From: Chaetorhynchus papuensis
Lineage: Eukaryota > Chordata > Aves > Passeriformes > Rhipiduridae
Assembly (NCBI GenBank): GCA_013396525.1
Contig: VWYX01000014.1
Coordinates: forward strand, 806,001 to 870,000
Direction: 5' to 3'
Length of the DNA stretch: 64,000 nt
The translations under genes were made by a program, and so were the position numbers. The notes beneath the pieces were generated by a model, which saw only the letters and a list, made by a program, of their open reading frames with translations, did no database searches and was not told where the DNA came from. Below, in pieces: positions 13,762 to 28,700 of this stretch. Position 1 is the first letter of the stretch; the number at the start of each line of letters is the position of its first letter.

Positions 13762-16700
13762 TATATATAAATTAGTGCGTAAGTAATTACCTTGCAAATC
13801 CTTCAAAAGACAGCAGCCCCTGCTGGCACATGCTCACACTAGGCTCAAATTTCTATAAGGAGGAAGGAATTAAAGAGATATATAATAACAATTCTTAGAA
13901 ATATGTCTTTGTCATGTTTTTATATGTAGTCTGCTCATAGCACTGAACAGTTAGTATGTAAAACCAGTCTTTTGTGGATAAAGTAATCAGGTGCCTGCAA
14001 ATTGTGTTTTACAAATCACTAAACAAACATACTAAAGTCATAATCGTAAATCAAAGAATCATTCAGGTTGAAAAGGATGTTGGGAGATCGTCTAATCCAA
14101 CCTCCTGTTCAAAGCTGAGGTGGCAATTAAGTTGAAATTAAGAAAGATTTATGATCAGGTGTCCTACTCCCATCTATACAACATACCATCATCTCAAGTT
14201 AACAAGATTTGTGGTATTCCAACTTGAAGTTTCTTTAGAATTTGTCTTTCAAACTTTGCAATTCTATCTCTCATGTTGATAATTATATACAGTTTTTAGC
14301 CTTTGTTAACTGCTAAATGGGAGCTTAGTTTTGGAGTACATTAATCATGCATGTTTCGAGGAATAAAAATTTTTATACACACTTTCTAAAATCATCAGCC
14401 ATTGTACACAAGGGAATAAAATTTCCATGTTTGCTCTGGAAATTTTTTTTACAACAAAATAAAAATATGTGGAAATAGTGGTTTTTAAAGTTCCAAAGTA
14501 GGGTTATGCTCAATCAAATGTGGTCACAGACAAAGAGAAATAAATGAACTGTCATGAACACTTTTCCTAGCTGGTGACATCCCTTCCCTGCTAAAGTACA
14601 CATAGCTAATAAAACTATTTATTTGCATTTTTTAAATGGATATATTTATGGATATCCATACAATTTTCTAGCCCAAAATAAAGATAGCATTAAATTTTAA
14701 ATTCAAGTAAATTGTAGAGACAATATCAGTGTGAAAGGAGATACACACACAGAGATGCTATTCTGAACAGCATACAACGTTAATGGGCAAAATGGAAGTA
14801 CCAGGAATTCTAGTAGAAAGGAAATACAAGATATTTGTATTACAGACCTGGATAATACTGAGGATTTCATCATAGGTGCAGTGTTCTCCTTGACAATTCA
14901 CTAGGAAGTCATTCAGCTGCTGGATTCCTACTCCAAACACTCCCAGCGATGTGCTTTCAACTCCAGTACCATTGGTTACAATGCTGGCAGCAGCAATAGC
15001 ATCAGATATCTGCCTCTGGTTGTCTGATAGCTGCTGCCTGCTCTTAATGAACAAACCGAGGTCTGAAACATTTCTAGTCAACAAATCTTAAAAGAAAAAT
15101 GAGGAAATAAAAATATAAGCTAAGTAATCATGTGTATTATACATCCTGTGTAGAATATAATGTAGCATACAATGCACACAAGTATTTCACTGAGTGTTTT
15201 AGCACTGACACAGTAAATCAGAACAAAACCATCTTGTTTCTATTCCCTAATAGAAGAGAGAGCATTAAGCATGCATGTGAGTGGCCTCTGTACAAAATCC
15301 TGGAACCTTTAACATGGATCCACAGCCTCTCACACACCCAGGACTCTCCTGCTCCCTCTCACCATCACGTACAGCCTCAAAGCCTTTCCTTCACTGTGTG
15401 CAACCCCATACCCTTCCTGTTCAATCACCCTTTATCTTCTTCCAGTCTCCTATGCCAATTGTTCTGCACCCTCCCCACAAGCTGCTTGGCAGAAAGGCTG
15501 TTTGCTTTACATGTGGCCAAAGTCCCAGACTTAGATTACGGTAACTGAGAAATGTAAAGGGGGACAGAGGCTTCCTTCCCCCTTATCCCACATAAAGCAG
15601 ATCCACTAGGAAACTAGATAAGAAAAAACAGCCAAATGGGACACAGGGCACAGTCTCCTCATTTCCCCTCCCTATATTTGCTCAGCGTTTTAGCCCTTCC
15701 AGGGCTCCTGCAACCTGTACAGATCCCTGGGCTCAGCCACTCAGCAACAAGCTTTATCCCCCTGCTATTACCAGTTATAAATATATCTGGCTAATGGAAA
15801 GCTGGAATACTTTTCCTTCATTTTTGTCTTAAACCCTGTTAACTAGGTGTTAGTGGAGGCATGGCAGCAGCCTCCAACTTAAACTTATAACTGATAATGA
15901 GAATGACTGAGACACATTTTATTAAGGCAAATAACTGAAGTTGCTCAGCTGCATTTTTCTCTTTAACAAACCTAAATCAGGCTGGAATCCACTGCTATTT
16001 TCATCAATCTTCAAATTAGTGTAAAGTGGAGTAGGCTCTAAGCCAGATCGGTTGCAAGGCACAGCATAAACATCAAAAAGGTCTTTCAGATCCTTGCGGC
16101 TACGGACACTGCAAAAAGAGCAGAGAAGTTCAATTTTTGCTCTTTTATAAACTTGGATGAATGAAATTAGTATAGAAAAAAAAATATCTTTTACCTGAAA
16201 GATTTGAAGAGCTCTACAAATTCCACAAAAGTCATGTTACTATCAGACACCATGAAGTTCTGGAATCCCTTCATTCCTCCTTTGACGCGGCCATGCCAGC
16301 TACTGCTGCTCCATGTGCTAAATCCAAAAAACACTGCTGTAGTTTGGTTACACTAAACCTCTACTCAATTGAAATATTATGCATTACTGTATTAACAGTT
16401 TATTTGTGCTCTCCTTAATGCATTTGTTAACAACACCTGGAAGAAGCAAATAAAGCACTATCTCATAAGATACATTATGATGGTTTTTACCTTCTTGCTT
16501 TATAGGAGCTTTTTTCTTCAAGAAAACTACAAACTTTATCAGAATGAATAATGCATATTATGCAATTTAAAACTTTTATGTGGAAAAAGGCCTGATGCAC
16601 ATGGCACAAATAAAAGTGCTTATTTTCCCTTTAAAGAAAACAATGCCAGTATTCTTGTAATGCAGGCTGTGTATAAGGTTCATTAAAGATGAAATAATAA

Positions 16701-19700
16701 AATAGATTGTTCTGTAACTGCAATCATTAATCTAAGTTGTGCAGCTGAAAAAAGGTTTTTGATGTATAACCAGCACATTTCCAAAAGTCACAATCCAAAA
16801 TCTTTAGGCTATTAGACAATTTACACTGTAAGTACACTTAGGCCCCGACATGAGCAGTATGAACAAGTCCTCAGTGAACAGCATGTAGTAACTTGCAATG
16901 AGAGGCTGAGCTCTTGAGCCCCTTCTTTGGCCTAAACACCAATGAACACACATTACAGGAATGGGATCTGCCAGCACCAGCATCCTGAAAAGGGCAAGAT
17001 CTAAGCAAACAACACAAATATCAAGAACTATCTAGTTTAAACCATAACTAACTGCAGAAGTGACAGCATTTCCTTCAAAATATCAGACCATGTGTCAGAT
17101 TTTATTGCTCTGTAATGTTCAAATACACAGATCATTAATCTATGAATTTTGCCACCAGGTTCAGTACAAATAGTTCCAACAGCTGTGATGGCAAAACAGG
17201 ACCAGCTTGTTGCCCAGCATTCCTAAAGACACGCCTGCAACCAGGTGACTTTTTACACAAATGTGCTGGACCAGATTCCCGAGTTTACACCTGGCCATGG
17301 GATGGATGCATGCAATTGGAAACACAATGTGATTTAAAAGTATTAAAAAATACCATCTATTTTAGTTGATAATGTTTGATTTGTTTGACATCACTATGGC
17401 AAGTACTGACATACTGCATATAACTTTTTTTAGCTAAAATAATTCCTAGCATTTTTATCAGAGAGGAAAAATAAACCATGATGAGGAGACTCTAGACTCC
17501 AGAAAACAGACTGGAACTGCAGAGTACCAAGAGCAGAAGAAAATGCTCAGCATTTCACCCTACCTGATCACTAAAGATTATCTTCCAGAGTAATGGGAAA
17601 TAAATACAAACAAAAGGTTTAAAAAAACACCAAACGCCCAAGAAAACCCGACCATCATCAACAACCAAAACTGCAATTAGTAGCCATCTGGATTACACCT
17701 GTAAATAGTTAATGAGAGAGGAGGTTTACTCTCTCTTCCCAAAAAAGCCCCCATCTCTAGTTTCCCATATCCTGTGCTCTGTGTCCCAGTGGCCTTATCA
17801 ACCATTCTCCTGCTTCCTCCACCTTACAAGTGGCACTAGATTTCCAAGGAACATGGAAATTTGTCAGATGCCCATCTACTTTGAAGGAATGACAAAAGCA
17901 GCTGCAAGCTACCTGTGTTCAGAATAAAACTCTCCAGCACTCCAAATTTATTAATGGCTCATGAAAACTGGGTCAAGATAATGGGTAAAACATGTAAATC
18001 TTTTCTGAGGAAGACTTCTCCAGGACATATGAAACAGCCATAAGCTACATCCTGAGCAAGTTCTAGCAAGAAGGGTCATAGCAAATTTGGGATTATTCTG
18101 CGAAGCAATGCTGAGGAGGTGCCAGACAACTTTGCCAGGGAAAACCTGTGGTAAATGGGGGAGGTCCACAGTGCTTAGCTACACATAGATCCATGCAGAA
18201 ACCCAGTCCTGAGAGGATTTAAAGGAACATTAGCTGTCCTTTCCCAGGGAATGCAAGATCTCCATTGAGCCTTTTAATCTCATTTAGAGACAACAACTAT
18301 TTTGGCATAAAAGCAAAAAGCAGATTTGCAAAACACAGAAGCATTTTCCAGAGATAGAAAAGCAGTATTTCTTCAGTTCAATGTAAAAGAAAGCTGTTCT
18401 CATCCTTACAAAAAAATAAAAGAATAATTGCTTACCAAGACAAATCCAAGTTTGTGAATGACAGTGAAAAAGAACACAGAGCCTCACAAAGCAGTGTTAA
18501 GCCAACCACTAATGCTCACAGGTGGCTCTACTACTCACACCTGTTGCCAAATCCAACTATTTTAAGTACAATTTTAAGTACATACAATCCCCAAGAAATA
18601 CACAACAGAAACCATTGCACAATTCACGTCTCTTCAAAAATAATGTGCTACCAGCAGCAGCAAACTCTTCCATTGTTTACTGTTGCTGTGCTGGAACCCC
18701 CAAGATTCATACTCATAAGGATATTTCAGCATTCCTTCTCTGAAAGGCACTGGAAAGCCTCTGTTGAGACTGTCCTCTTGTATGTCATAAAGTACTGTCC
18801 ACATCCCTGACACATTATCTTTGTTACATTATATTGTTAATACTGTAATTACTACTACCATCACCATTAGTATTTATGGAATTAATGTAACAGTGCACTG
18901 TTACTGCACACATTGCAACAGCGTAACCTTTTACGCTGCCTAAGTGACACAAAAAGGATGAATGCTCAAGAAAAAGAGGCCTGTAAGAGAAAGATTCCAA
19001 ATCTGTTCCTCCAGTTCCCAAGACAGTACTGCAGTCATCACCAGGAACGTCAGCAAAAGCTATTACTCCCCCAGGTAGAAATTATTTGTGCTGAGAAACC
19101 TCAGAACTTCAGTTCACACATCTATAACATTCTGTTAATTTTCACTATACAGAAGATGCCTATAAGTACGTTTTGGAGAAGATCTGGAGAAAGAGTTAAG
19201 CTCCGTATTTGTGTAGTTCTGGAACAGCATTCCAATCTGCTTCTGTAACAGACATAAACTGAAGCATGCTGCTCAGGGAGTTGCTGCAAAGCCATCCTCA
19301 GACTCATGGAATTTCAGCTTAAATGTCTTGTGTTGTTCTACAATACGTTTTAGATGTCTACAAAAAGGCCAATGACATTTCTGGCACTGTTTCTGTCAGA
19401 TTTTGCCAGTTTGGCACATACCCCACATTTGATGATTAATAAGTAATAGTAGCTTCTTTTCTTTTTAAATCAAGGCATTGATTTTGTCCTTACCTAGACT
19501 GACTTTTGCTTGATGATATTACAGGAGAGGAGACTGGTCTTGCTGGTGATGTAGCTCCTAAATTGGGAGATCCAGATGCTGTCAGAGAGTGAGCTCTTCT
19601 TGATGGCAGGTTGTTAGATGGAGAAGCATTAATAACAATATTTTGATCTAAGGAGAAAACAAAAGTTCTCATCACAATTACAATACCTGTCCCAATAAAA

Positions 19701-22700
19701 AAGCTTTTGTCCAGGAGACCTATAGGATATTTCATTACAACATAGTAAGACACTAACAGGATTCTAGATTTGTTCCAAAACAGTCAAAAAAGTACATATT
19801 GAACAACACTTACAAATGCATTTTATCTGAATAGAAAGGGAATGCTCCTGAAACTAAATAAAAGAACAATAATGGACAACTATAGAAATTAATTTCAAAG
19901 TTCACAGCATTTGGAGTTTCAACTGCAAAACTAGGTTTATAAGTTTATTTTTAACACTATAAGAAAAGTCTGCATAAAAATACTCTGAGCAAAACCCTGA
20001 TGGACTTTAAAGTACTGAAGCAATATATTTACCTGGTTCTTCTTGTTCATCAATATCTTGAGGATCTGAACCACTTCTATTACGATATTCCTTACAGCTT
20101 TTTGCCTTTCGAGTTGCCATTTCATCATCAGTGGCCTCTCCACTTTCACCCTAGAAATAATGAGCACCATAATAAACATCCCAACCCCCCTATTTCCATT
20201 TCTTATCAGAACAATCTGTAACAAAACCATGATATAAATCAGCTATTCCTTATGAAACAGACTCTTGTAAGGCCAATACCAGTAGAAAAGAGACAAATTA
20301 GATGCATAGTCAAGCGTGGGACCATTAGGTGTTACCTCAGTTTGACATCACACAGAAGATGACAATGATTGTGCTTCTCTAAAATGTTGCAGCTGTTTTT
20401 ACACTATTTCACTGGTGCACTGGAGCCCTAGAGGATGGATCTTTTCATTTGAGAATCTTTCCTCCTGCCTGCTAGAAAATGTGGGTGGCATAGAGGTGCT
20501 AGTCCTGCATTTTCCTCTCTCCTGTCTACTGTGGAATGCAGTTTTCTCCAGGAAAAGAGGACACTCCAGACTAGGTCATGTTTCTGCCATCCACATGAGA
20601 TAAAAGTGGGTGCTAATCCAAGGTGGAATAACTGTGGTAGTGTTTTTCGAAACATGAAAACAAAAAGGATTAAGAAAAATTACACCGGCCTCCAGACATC
20701 CCTTTGCATGTTAAGATTTTTATTACCACCAATATTTTTCCCTTTATGCTGAGGTAGCACCTAAAGATTGCAAGAAGATTCTGTCCCCTTCTGCTAGCCC
20801 CAGCACCTACATGTCCTAACAATGCTGCAAGCATGAGAAAAGAAGCACAACCTATCGGAAAACCATAATCCCCAAACTTGAAACTACAACAAACAGTTTT
20901 AAAATTATCATCTAACTTCTTTTCTCTGGTTCAGAACTCAGCTACACAGTAACTGAAAGAAGGAAACAAAACACACAAATAACAAAATATTCTACCCTGA
21001 TGAGTACTTTCTTCTTTTTCTTAGCTGTGCTGATTCCCAGAGTGTTGTTTCTCTGTACATTGGGCTTCTCGGTGCTTTTGGTGAGAGATCCCGTGCCTGT
21101 GTTCCTTGCACTCCATCGTCTGCCCCCGAACAGCTCAACAGCCTGAGCCAAGGTGGGGCCTTCAAATCTGCCATCCTCCTACAAAGATTCTCAGCGTTAA
21201 ACAAGGAGAATAAGGACACATTCTTTGAGCAATAATACAGATATCTCTGAGGAACCAGTGAAAGAAACATCAAGAGGAGGCAATTTTTGATTACTGAGTG
21301 AATTCGCCAGGGCTATTTTGTTTGCTGCTTTGGGGATGTTTTTGGCCCTAATTATTATCACTCAGTATTTTGGTGCCCTTTTCAAGTATTGTCATTGCTT
21401 TTTTCTTTAATAAAATACCTATGTTATTTACTGTAATTGGAAAATCTTAAAAGTGAAGATGAGATTGGGCTAAAACTCCAAACATATGAAGAGCTTTATA
21501 AGAAAAAATTAACCTCAGTGCATTGAAAACTTACAAGGTTTGACATAACCTTGTGTGGAGAATCAGATCTTACTGCTTAAACCATGCTACAAAGTTGGAG
21601 ATTTAGTGTTAATCTTTAATCTAATCTTACCTATGATAGAAACTAGTTGCATTACATTAAGTTGTTGATATCTTTGAATTATTTTATCGAGAATCACAGC
21701 ATCTTTTACCTGGTAAAGGCTGACATACTGTTTCCGTAGCCACTGTAGTCTTTGATCAGGGAATCTCCTCATTTTTCTTACAGCTTTAGTCAATTCCAGC
21801 AATCCATCATACAGCATTCTGGCAGTGTATTTTGGAGCAACAAAGTGCAGCAACTTATTATCAGTAGTCTGAAGTCCATAAAGTAGTGTTATACCATTTT
21901 CTTCAAGGGACATATTGCAAAGTTTATTCTGAACACACACAGTGTGCATATCAATGCCCGAGTGTCCCATATATACAGCCTTGGCTGAAAACAAGTCCAA
22001 AAACCCTTCCACCAGTCCAGTATTACCAAGAAACTGGTATTTACCAAGCTCAGCAGTATTACCCAGCACACTCAGTTTTGCCTTGGCATTTGCAGGGCAA
22101 ACTGTTGTGGGCTTTGTCCAAGTCAAAGTACTGTTGTCAGGCTGGAGCTGAAGAAAGCAGCGAGCTGAGAGATGTGTCTCCTGGTCATAGTGAATGACGG
22201 TTGCCCCTTGCTGCATGAACTGATGGACGTCAGCCCTGATGGACAGCACGTACCAGGGAATGAGTTCTATCCCATGGCAGAAAGCCTTTTGCTGCTCTTC
22301 CACTGAATTTGTGTCCCATTCTTTCAGCTGCTCAAATATGTCACTTTCAGAATCTGAAAGATCTCCAATGAGAAATCTGCATATGAGCAAAGATGAGAGA
22401 TTCATATTTAGTGATACATGTGCTGATTTATGCTATGCTTGACAAATATTTTTTCTGCTGTAGTTTAAATAAATGAACTACTATCATCACTATATAATTG
22501 GGACCTACAGGAACCTGTGTAGTTTTTGAATACAATTTATGTTATTGCCATTTTGCATTAATTAACAGATGCTGCTAGAATTAATTGTAACTCCTGAAAC
22601 AATATGATTATATTTTCCTAGAAGTTTCCAAACTTTGCATTAATAAAAAAAAGCGTCTGATTGGTTATTAAAGCCAAGTGATTCCAGTTTTTAAACTCAC

Positions 22701-25700
22701 TGTGTAAGATTGCTTCAGTTGAAATATCAAGTACCATATGTGGAAACTGTTAGCAGGACATAGTAGATTTCAGACAGGACTCCTAATCTCTGTTCTATTA
22801 CTGATTTAATGTGCAGACCTTTCACATTATGTAATACTCTGATCAACACTAGTAAAACAGCAGTTAAAATACATACCTTCCTCATAAGAATGCAGCAAGA
22901 ATTTTATCAGATACTTTCCATCAGAAATTTTATTTTACTTAAGGAAAATATTAATATATAAACCTGTATGCAGCAACCAGAACTTCTGAAATATTTTGCC
23001 AAAGTTAGAAACAGTAGATACAGAGCAACAATACTGAGCTAGTAGAAGAGGTAGTTTGAATAAAATGCCTTCCCTGCAGAAGCTTCTAACATGTATGAAT
23101 GTACAAATGTTCAATATTTGGATACTTCAGTGAACATAAAAAAGGACAAACTGTTCTGTGTACAACAGAACTAATGAAGCATATTTTCCTAAGGATATCC
23201 AGCCAATAAAATCCAAACCATCTTCCTCTACATATCCTTCAAGACATCTTGTCCTAATACCCTCTGTGCTTCCCCTTCCTATCACAGCACTCCCAGGTCC
23301 TGCCCCTCTCCTACCAACCCAGCCAAAGATGACTTGTGTTTCCAAGTCACATACACCATCTCCCCCAGTGACCATCAGCTTTTCCTCAAACTCTACCTGG
23401 ATGACAAATTAACCTGAATTTTTCTTTTATTCCATACAGCAATTCTAATGATTCCTCTACAAATTCATTTACTGGTGAGATCTCTATCTCTTCACCAAAT
23501 TTATAAAAAAGGGGTAAATAGGCTGAGGATTTACTGCTTACGGTGAGGGGGCCTGACACAATAACTGCATTAACTGCAGTCTTAACTTTAGCTCTATTTA
23601 CTTAAGAAATATTCCTAAAAATAATGGTCATGCATGATAACTGAGCTGTCTTACCAGACACATGTAAATTGAAATATTTACCTGTATTACACACAGTTAA
23701 CATTTTAAAACTAAAGAGAACTGAAGCAGCTCCTTCTCCCCTATGCCCTCAAAACAATCAAACAAGTGTCTGCAAAAATGCTATAAAATGTATTCTGAGA
23801 GTAGATGTGCATGGCTGGAGGAGTCTATTGTAGCAGAGACAGAACTGGCAGAGCTTTGTTTCTGCCTTGTTCCACACGTGTTGCATGCTGCAGATTGAGA
23901 TGTCCAGGAAGCAGGTAAGCCAAGCACACACAGGTAACCACACACAGGAATGGAGCCTCAGGCACGAGCTGCCAAAAGCCACACCACTGTCAACTACTGA
24001 GAGCACTTACAGAGCCTGGGCAGGACCAGGGCCTTTCCTTACACGTGCTGCACTGAGAGGCAAGGAAATGAAAAGATAAAGGAAACAGTGACACAGGTTG
24101 TAGTTTTAGATGAGAAAATTGCAAGGTACACAAAAAAAAAATATGGAGGTTTTTCCCTATTATTTTATATGTTACTTAGTGTAATTGGAAAAGCTTAAAA
24201 GTGAAGACAAGATCAGGCAGTGATTCAAAGTCCGGAGTATCTTCATAGGTCACTCAATGATTAACAATTCCATAAAAGTGTATTTCAAACTTGGTTTGTT
24301 TTTTTTTTTTCATTTTCCTGCCCACCCTTTAAAAAAATTTATTAATTGTTGGAATTGAATTCTAAGGAAGATTAATGTTTGATATTTATCTGGCATGTAC
24401 AGAAATCGAGGGCAATTAGATGGGTCACTGACTACAGAGTGATAGAGCTTATTTGCTAACGCAACTAGGAAAGTAATTATACCCACTGCCCATTGATTCT
24501 ATTAGATGCCTTTCATTTTCTTCAAATCATATTAACCTACCAGCTTTGGTGCATTCATGTTCCACAATACTAATCCAAATCATCAAAAGAAAAACTAATT
24601 GAAAATCTTTCTTGCAATTATAAAGTAATGAGAAACATGTTATGCAGTGTATTTTTCTGCCTTTATGATGACAACACTACAATTATCAGATAATGCATAA
24701 TTATGATATAATTTGGATTTTACAACACTGTATGCAAGTATGACAGGTCTCACAAGAAAGAGGACTAAATTCCTTCCTTAGAACTTTTTAGCTGTTCATA
24801 GCAATACAAACAAACCAAACACAGCCTCCTTACAGGTACAACTGAACATGGCCCTTCTGCCTCTGTTGCCATTTGCTCCTGTGCCTCACCCAGCTTTCTG
24901 CACGCCCAGGAAAGTCATGGCAAGTGAATAAGGTATTTCCAAAGCCTCTGAGATACTTGAGCTAAATCAGTACTTTCAGAAGTATTCTCCTACAAGTATT
25001 ATACTGTTAAAGTCAGTATTTACTGCCTCAGAAGTACAGATACTCAAAACTGAGTAGTTAGTACCCTGAACCAGGAAACATAACTTAAATTACCTAGCCG
25101 CAGTTTTGCCCATTTAAATTTTAAATTTTCATTTCAGACTCACACTGGCTTTTTTAAAAAACTGAATTCCTACTTTATTTTAGAGTGCAACTTACCAGAT
25201 TCTATTTACCTATAAAGCATAAATAAATAATTTACCAAGAAATTATTTCATGAACACATAAAAAAAGGAACTCCATTTAATTTCTATTCTGTTCATCCAA
25301 GTGAAATGTTTATATGCCTAGCTTATTTGCCATTTGAACTGTGATTTGCAAGTTGATTTTAAAATATATTAATTAACAAAAAATAATTCCTGGAAGAAAG
25401 TATTTGGACTGAAGTAACAGATAACATAAATGGGCAGAGAAGTGGGTCTGTCTTTCCTGGCTTAATCTACTGCTCCACTTCCCAGAAGCAACTAAAGCCA
25501 GATGTGAATAATTCTATTAGAAACCATTCTTTCAGGAAATAATGATTATTTATTTGAAATGAAATTTAGAATTACATGTTAATGAAATAAATGCATTTTC
25601 AACAGGAAGATAGTAGTTGCCTCTCAGGCACTTATTAGATTTAATGTTTAAGTAGCTGAAATAAGTTGGATAGTTCTGAACGTATTGATATTTCTGACAC

Positions 25701-28700
25701 ACCTTATCAATAAAATAAATCAAGCAGTGACTTAAGCATGATTTTTTTTATGCAAGCCCTCACATAATTTTACAGTGCTTCACCTCAGAGCAGCACGGTT
25801 CTGTTACTCAATTTGAAGTTAGTCTAACACAGTTACTTAGCTGAAAACTGACCTGACCCACCTATGTCTACACGGGCTTTGCAATGAGTCTTAATTGCAA
25901 AGCAACATTCTGGAATATCATGTGATGTCTTAAACTCGGCATTTACTCTATTTCTTGTTGGTGACTGGTACAGTCTTCAAAAGTGGTCTTCAAAGTGAAA
26001 TCAGATTACTGAACACCGGGCTTTTTTTTACACAGGGCACGACGAAGTAAACTTCTTTGCAAAATAGCAGGACTACAGCAACCTAAAAATTCAAAATGTG
26101 TACTCACACATGAATGTTTTCTGGACAAAATTTAAACCCCTCAAACTAACATGTCCTTAAAAGAAGAAGTCTTTTGAAGGATAATAAATAACCTTTATTT
26201 TGAAGGGGCCAGAACACTGCCTGAGCATGCAGAATATAATGTTCTGAGCTCTGATAACAAATATGTCCTGGCGCTATTCCTGTCACTAGAGATCAAAATT
26301 GTAATTGTAACTGTGGATTTTTAAAGCTCTCTGTGTAAGACAAAAAGGATTTACCCTTATCAGGAGAGGAAGTAATTAAATCATGAGGGAAAATACAGCT
26401 ATACAGAGAGTTTCCAAGCAGCTGAGTATCAGAGGATAAAAGTTCTGAACTGGAAATGGATAAATACAAGGGAAGATGTTAAAGTTGCTCTTATTTCTAA
26501 AAGCAAGCCTTGATAAAAGAAAATCAAATATTAAAACCATGAAATATACATGTGATGATAGAAAATAAAATGAGACCTACTGGTAGCGGTTTTTGTCCTT
26601 CAAGGAGTTTTTCCTTGAATCGCTCCCCTCACTAACATTATCTTCACCCTCTTCAGACTCCAAACTGCGGTTGCAGCTCCGAATAGTTTGAAAGATATTG
26701 TTTGTTGTTGATTCTTTTTCTGGATTATTTAAACCATCTTGGCCTACTCGTTGTAAGAAATTGTCTTGTCCACTGTAATCTGAAACAAACTATAGAGATA
26801 TCTAAAAGATTAGTATAGTTATAAATAGAATATGGTGTCATCTACTTCTCACTGCAGAAATTTTTACTATTAAGAATATTTAGTGCATATTTCCTACTTG
26901 CTTCCCATGAGATTTTGTGCCTACTTGCAACCCAAAACAGACCAAATCATTTCATAAATCAAGCAACACAAGTTAAAGTAACTCCTGAAAACTTTAAGAA
27001 AACCTCAGTCTTTAACTTTTCATCTAACAAGGACATTTTTCTTTTTAAACCAAAATAATAAAACTCAAAGCAATTGTTTCTTTCCATAGAGGAGAAGCTT
27101 GATCTGATGAGCTTCTAAATTCTGTTTTTAAGGAGCTGAAAATTTCCAATTCCCACTGAATTAAGTGGAAGGTCAGAGTATTTAGCAGAAAATAACTACC
27201 CATTTCATTACAGGCTTTACATACTTACTTAATCCAAAGTATAAACATGATCCTTTGTTACTAATGCTAATTTCTTAGTACTCTGATATTGAACTAGGTA
27301 TCAACAACCAAATCTAAATTTCTAAGTAACTCTGGAAATTAAATTGAGGTCCATGTAACTGACCAGTCTATTAACAGTCTGGTTTAGAAAACTTTAATTA
27401 GATGATGCCTTTGTGTAAAATTAAATAAAATAAAGCACTGGCTGAGAACATAACATCTTAGAATATTCGTCTCATTTACCTCTAATGTTTCATCCTGGGC
27501 GTTATATCGCGGACAGAGTCTGATGAGGCTTGATGCTCCATCCAAAACTTCACAGAGCTCTTTTAAAAATACACCACAGAAAGGAACAACTTTACAGCCT
27601 GGAATATTGAGTGCCCGGTTGACCACTTTCCTGTATTCAGATGATGACTCATGTTGTGCCATAGCATCCTTCAGACTTCGCATGGTTTCAATATCAGACT
27701 GGTCCATAAACTGCCACATTTTTAACACTTTTCTTGACCTATTGCAAGAGGAGATCACCACATTTATTAAAAAAAATGGAACAATTTACCTTCAAGTTCA
27801 ACACCTGTAGCATATATGTAATAGAGGAAATTATCATTGCTCAGAAATGAATGCATGAAATCAAGGCCATTATTTTTATGAAAATTCCCACCTTTGAATT
27901 ATCAAAGAACAAAACTAAAAATGAAAAACTAGCAGTCTGATCTACTGGAGTAGTATTTCACATTTTAATAAAACATACCAGCAGGCTAACATTTTTATTG
28001 TGTCATGGCCTAAAATTTCTAAGGGCCTGGAAAGAAATAAGAAAAGATTAAGGAAACAGCATAAAGATAAACCAGAGTGTTTCTTACAAATTCCTTCAGC
28101 TTTATTATGAACAATCCATAAAGCTATAAAAGGCTGGGGGGTTTAAATGAAATTTATTTTTAAAAATTTACATTGATTTCTTCCCCAATTTGCTCACAAA
28201 ATAAATTATTTATTATCACAGAAATAAGGAAGTCAGGCCCATGTTCCAGCTCTCAGGCACCAGTGCGGAGCTGTAGCTGAAAAGAAATTCTGATTTCAAA
28301 CAGAAATAGCTCCAAGCACTGTGAGTACCTCTGGGAGTTCTCTTACCTTCTGAGTTGTGTGTCTATGTAATTTTATGACCTTTCTTCCCAGCCCTGGCCT
28401 CAGACATATCAAAAGGTCCAAAGATACACTCACAGTAGAGTGCCCTTAACCCACTTTCCGTCCCGGAAATGCTGCTCATCAGCACTACCCTTCCTCTCCT
28501 CTCCTCCTCTTGCGCTGTGCAGATGCCTTAGAGATAAAATTAAGCCCTTAACTGGCTTTGCATTTTCCCTCGTAACTTACGTGGCTTGGAGATTGTGGAT
28601 GTATTCTGCTGAAATATACTCCCCATGCTTATGAGTGTTCCAAATGTGCTTTATATACCAAAACCATAAACAAATAGCTCAGTGAGATCCCTACTAAACC

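Noticed and set aside
21886..22442. Plus-strand open frames inside the 667-nt exon
   Set aside because: Antisense shadows of the conserved PH-like exon.
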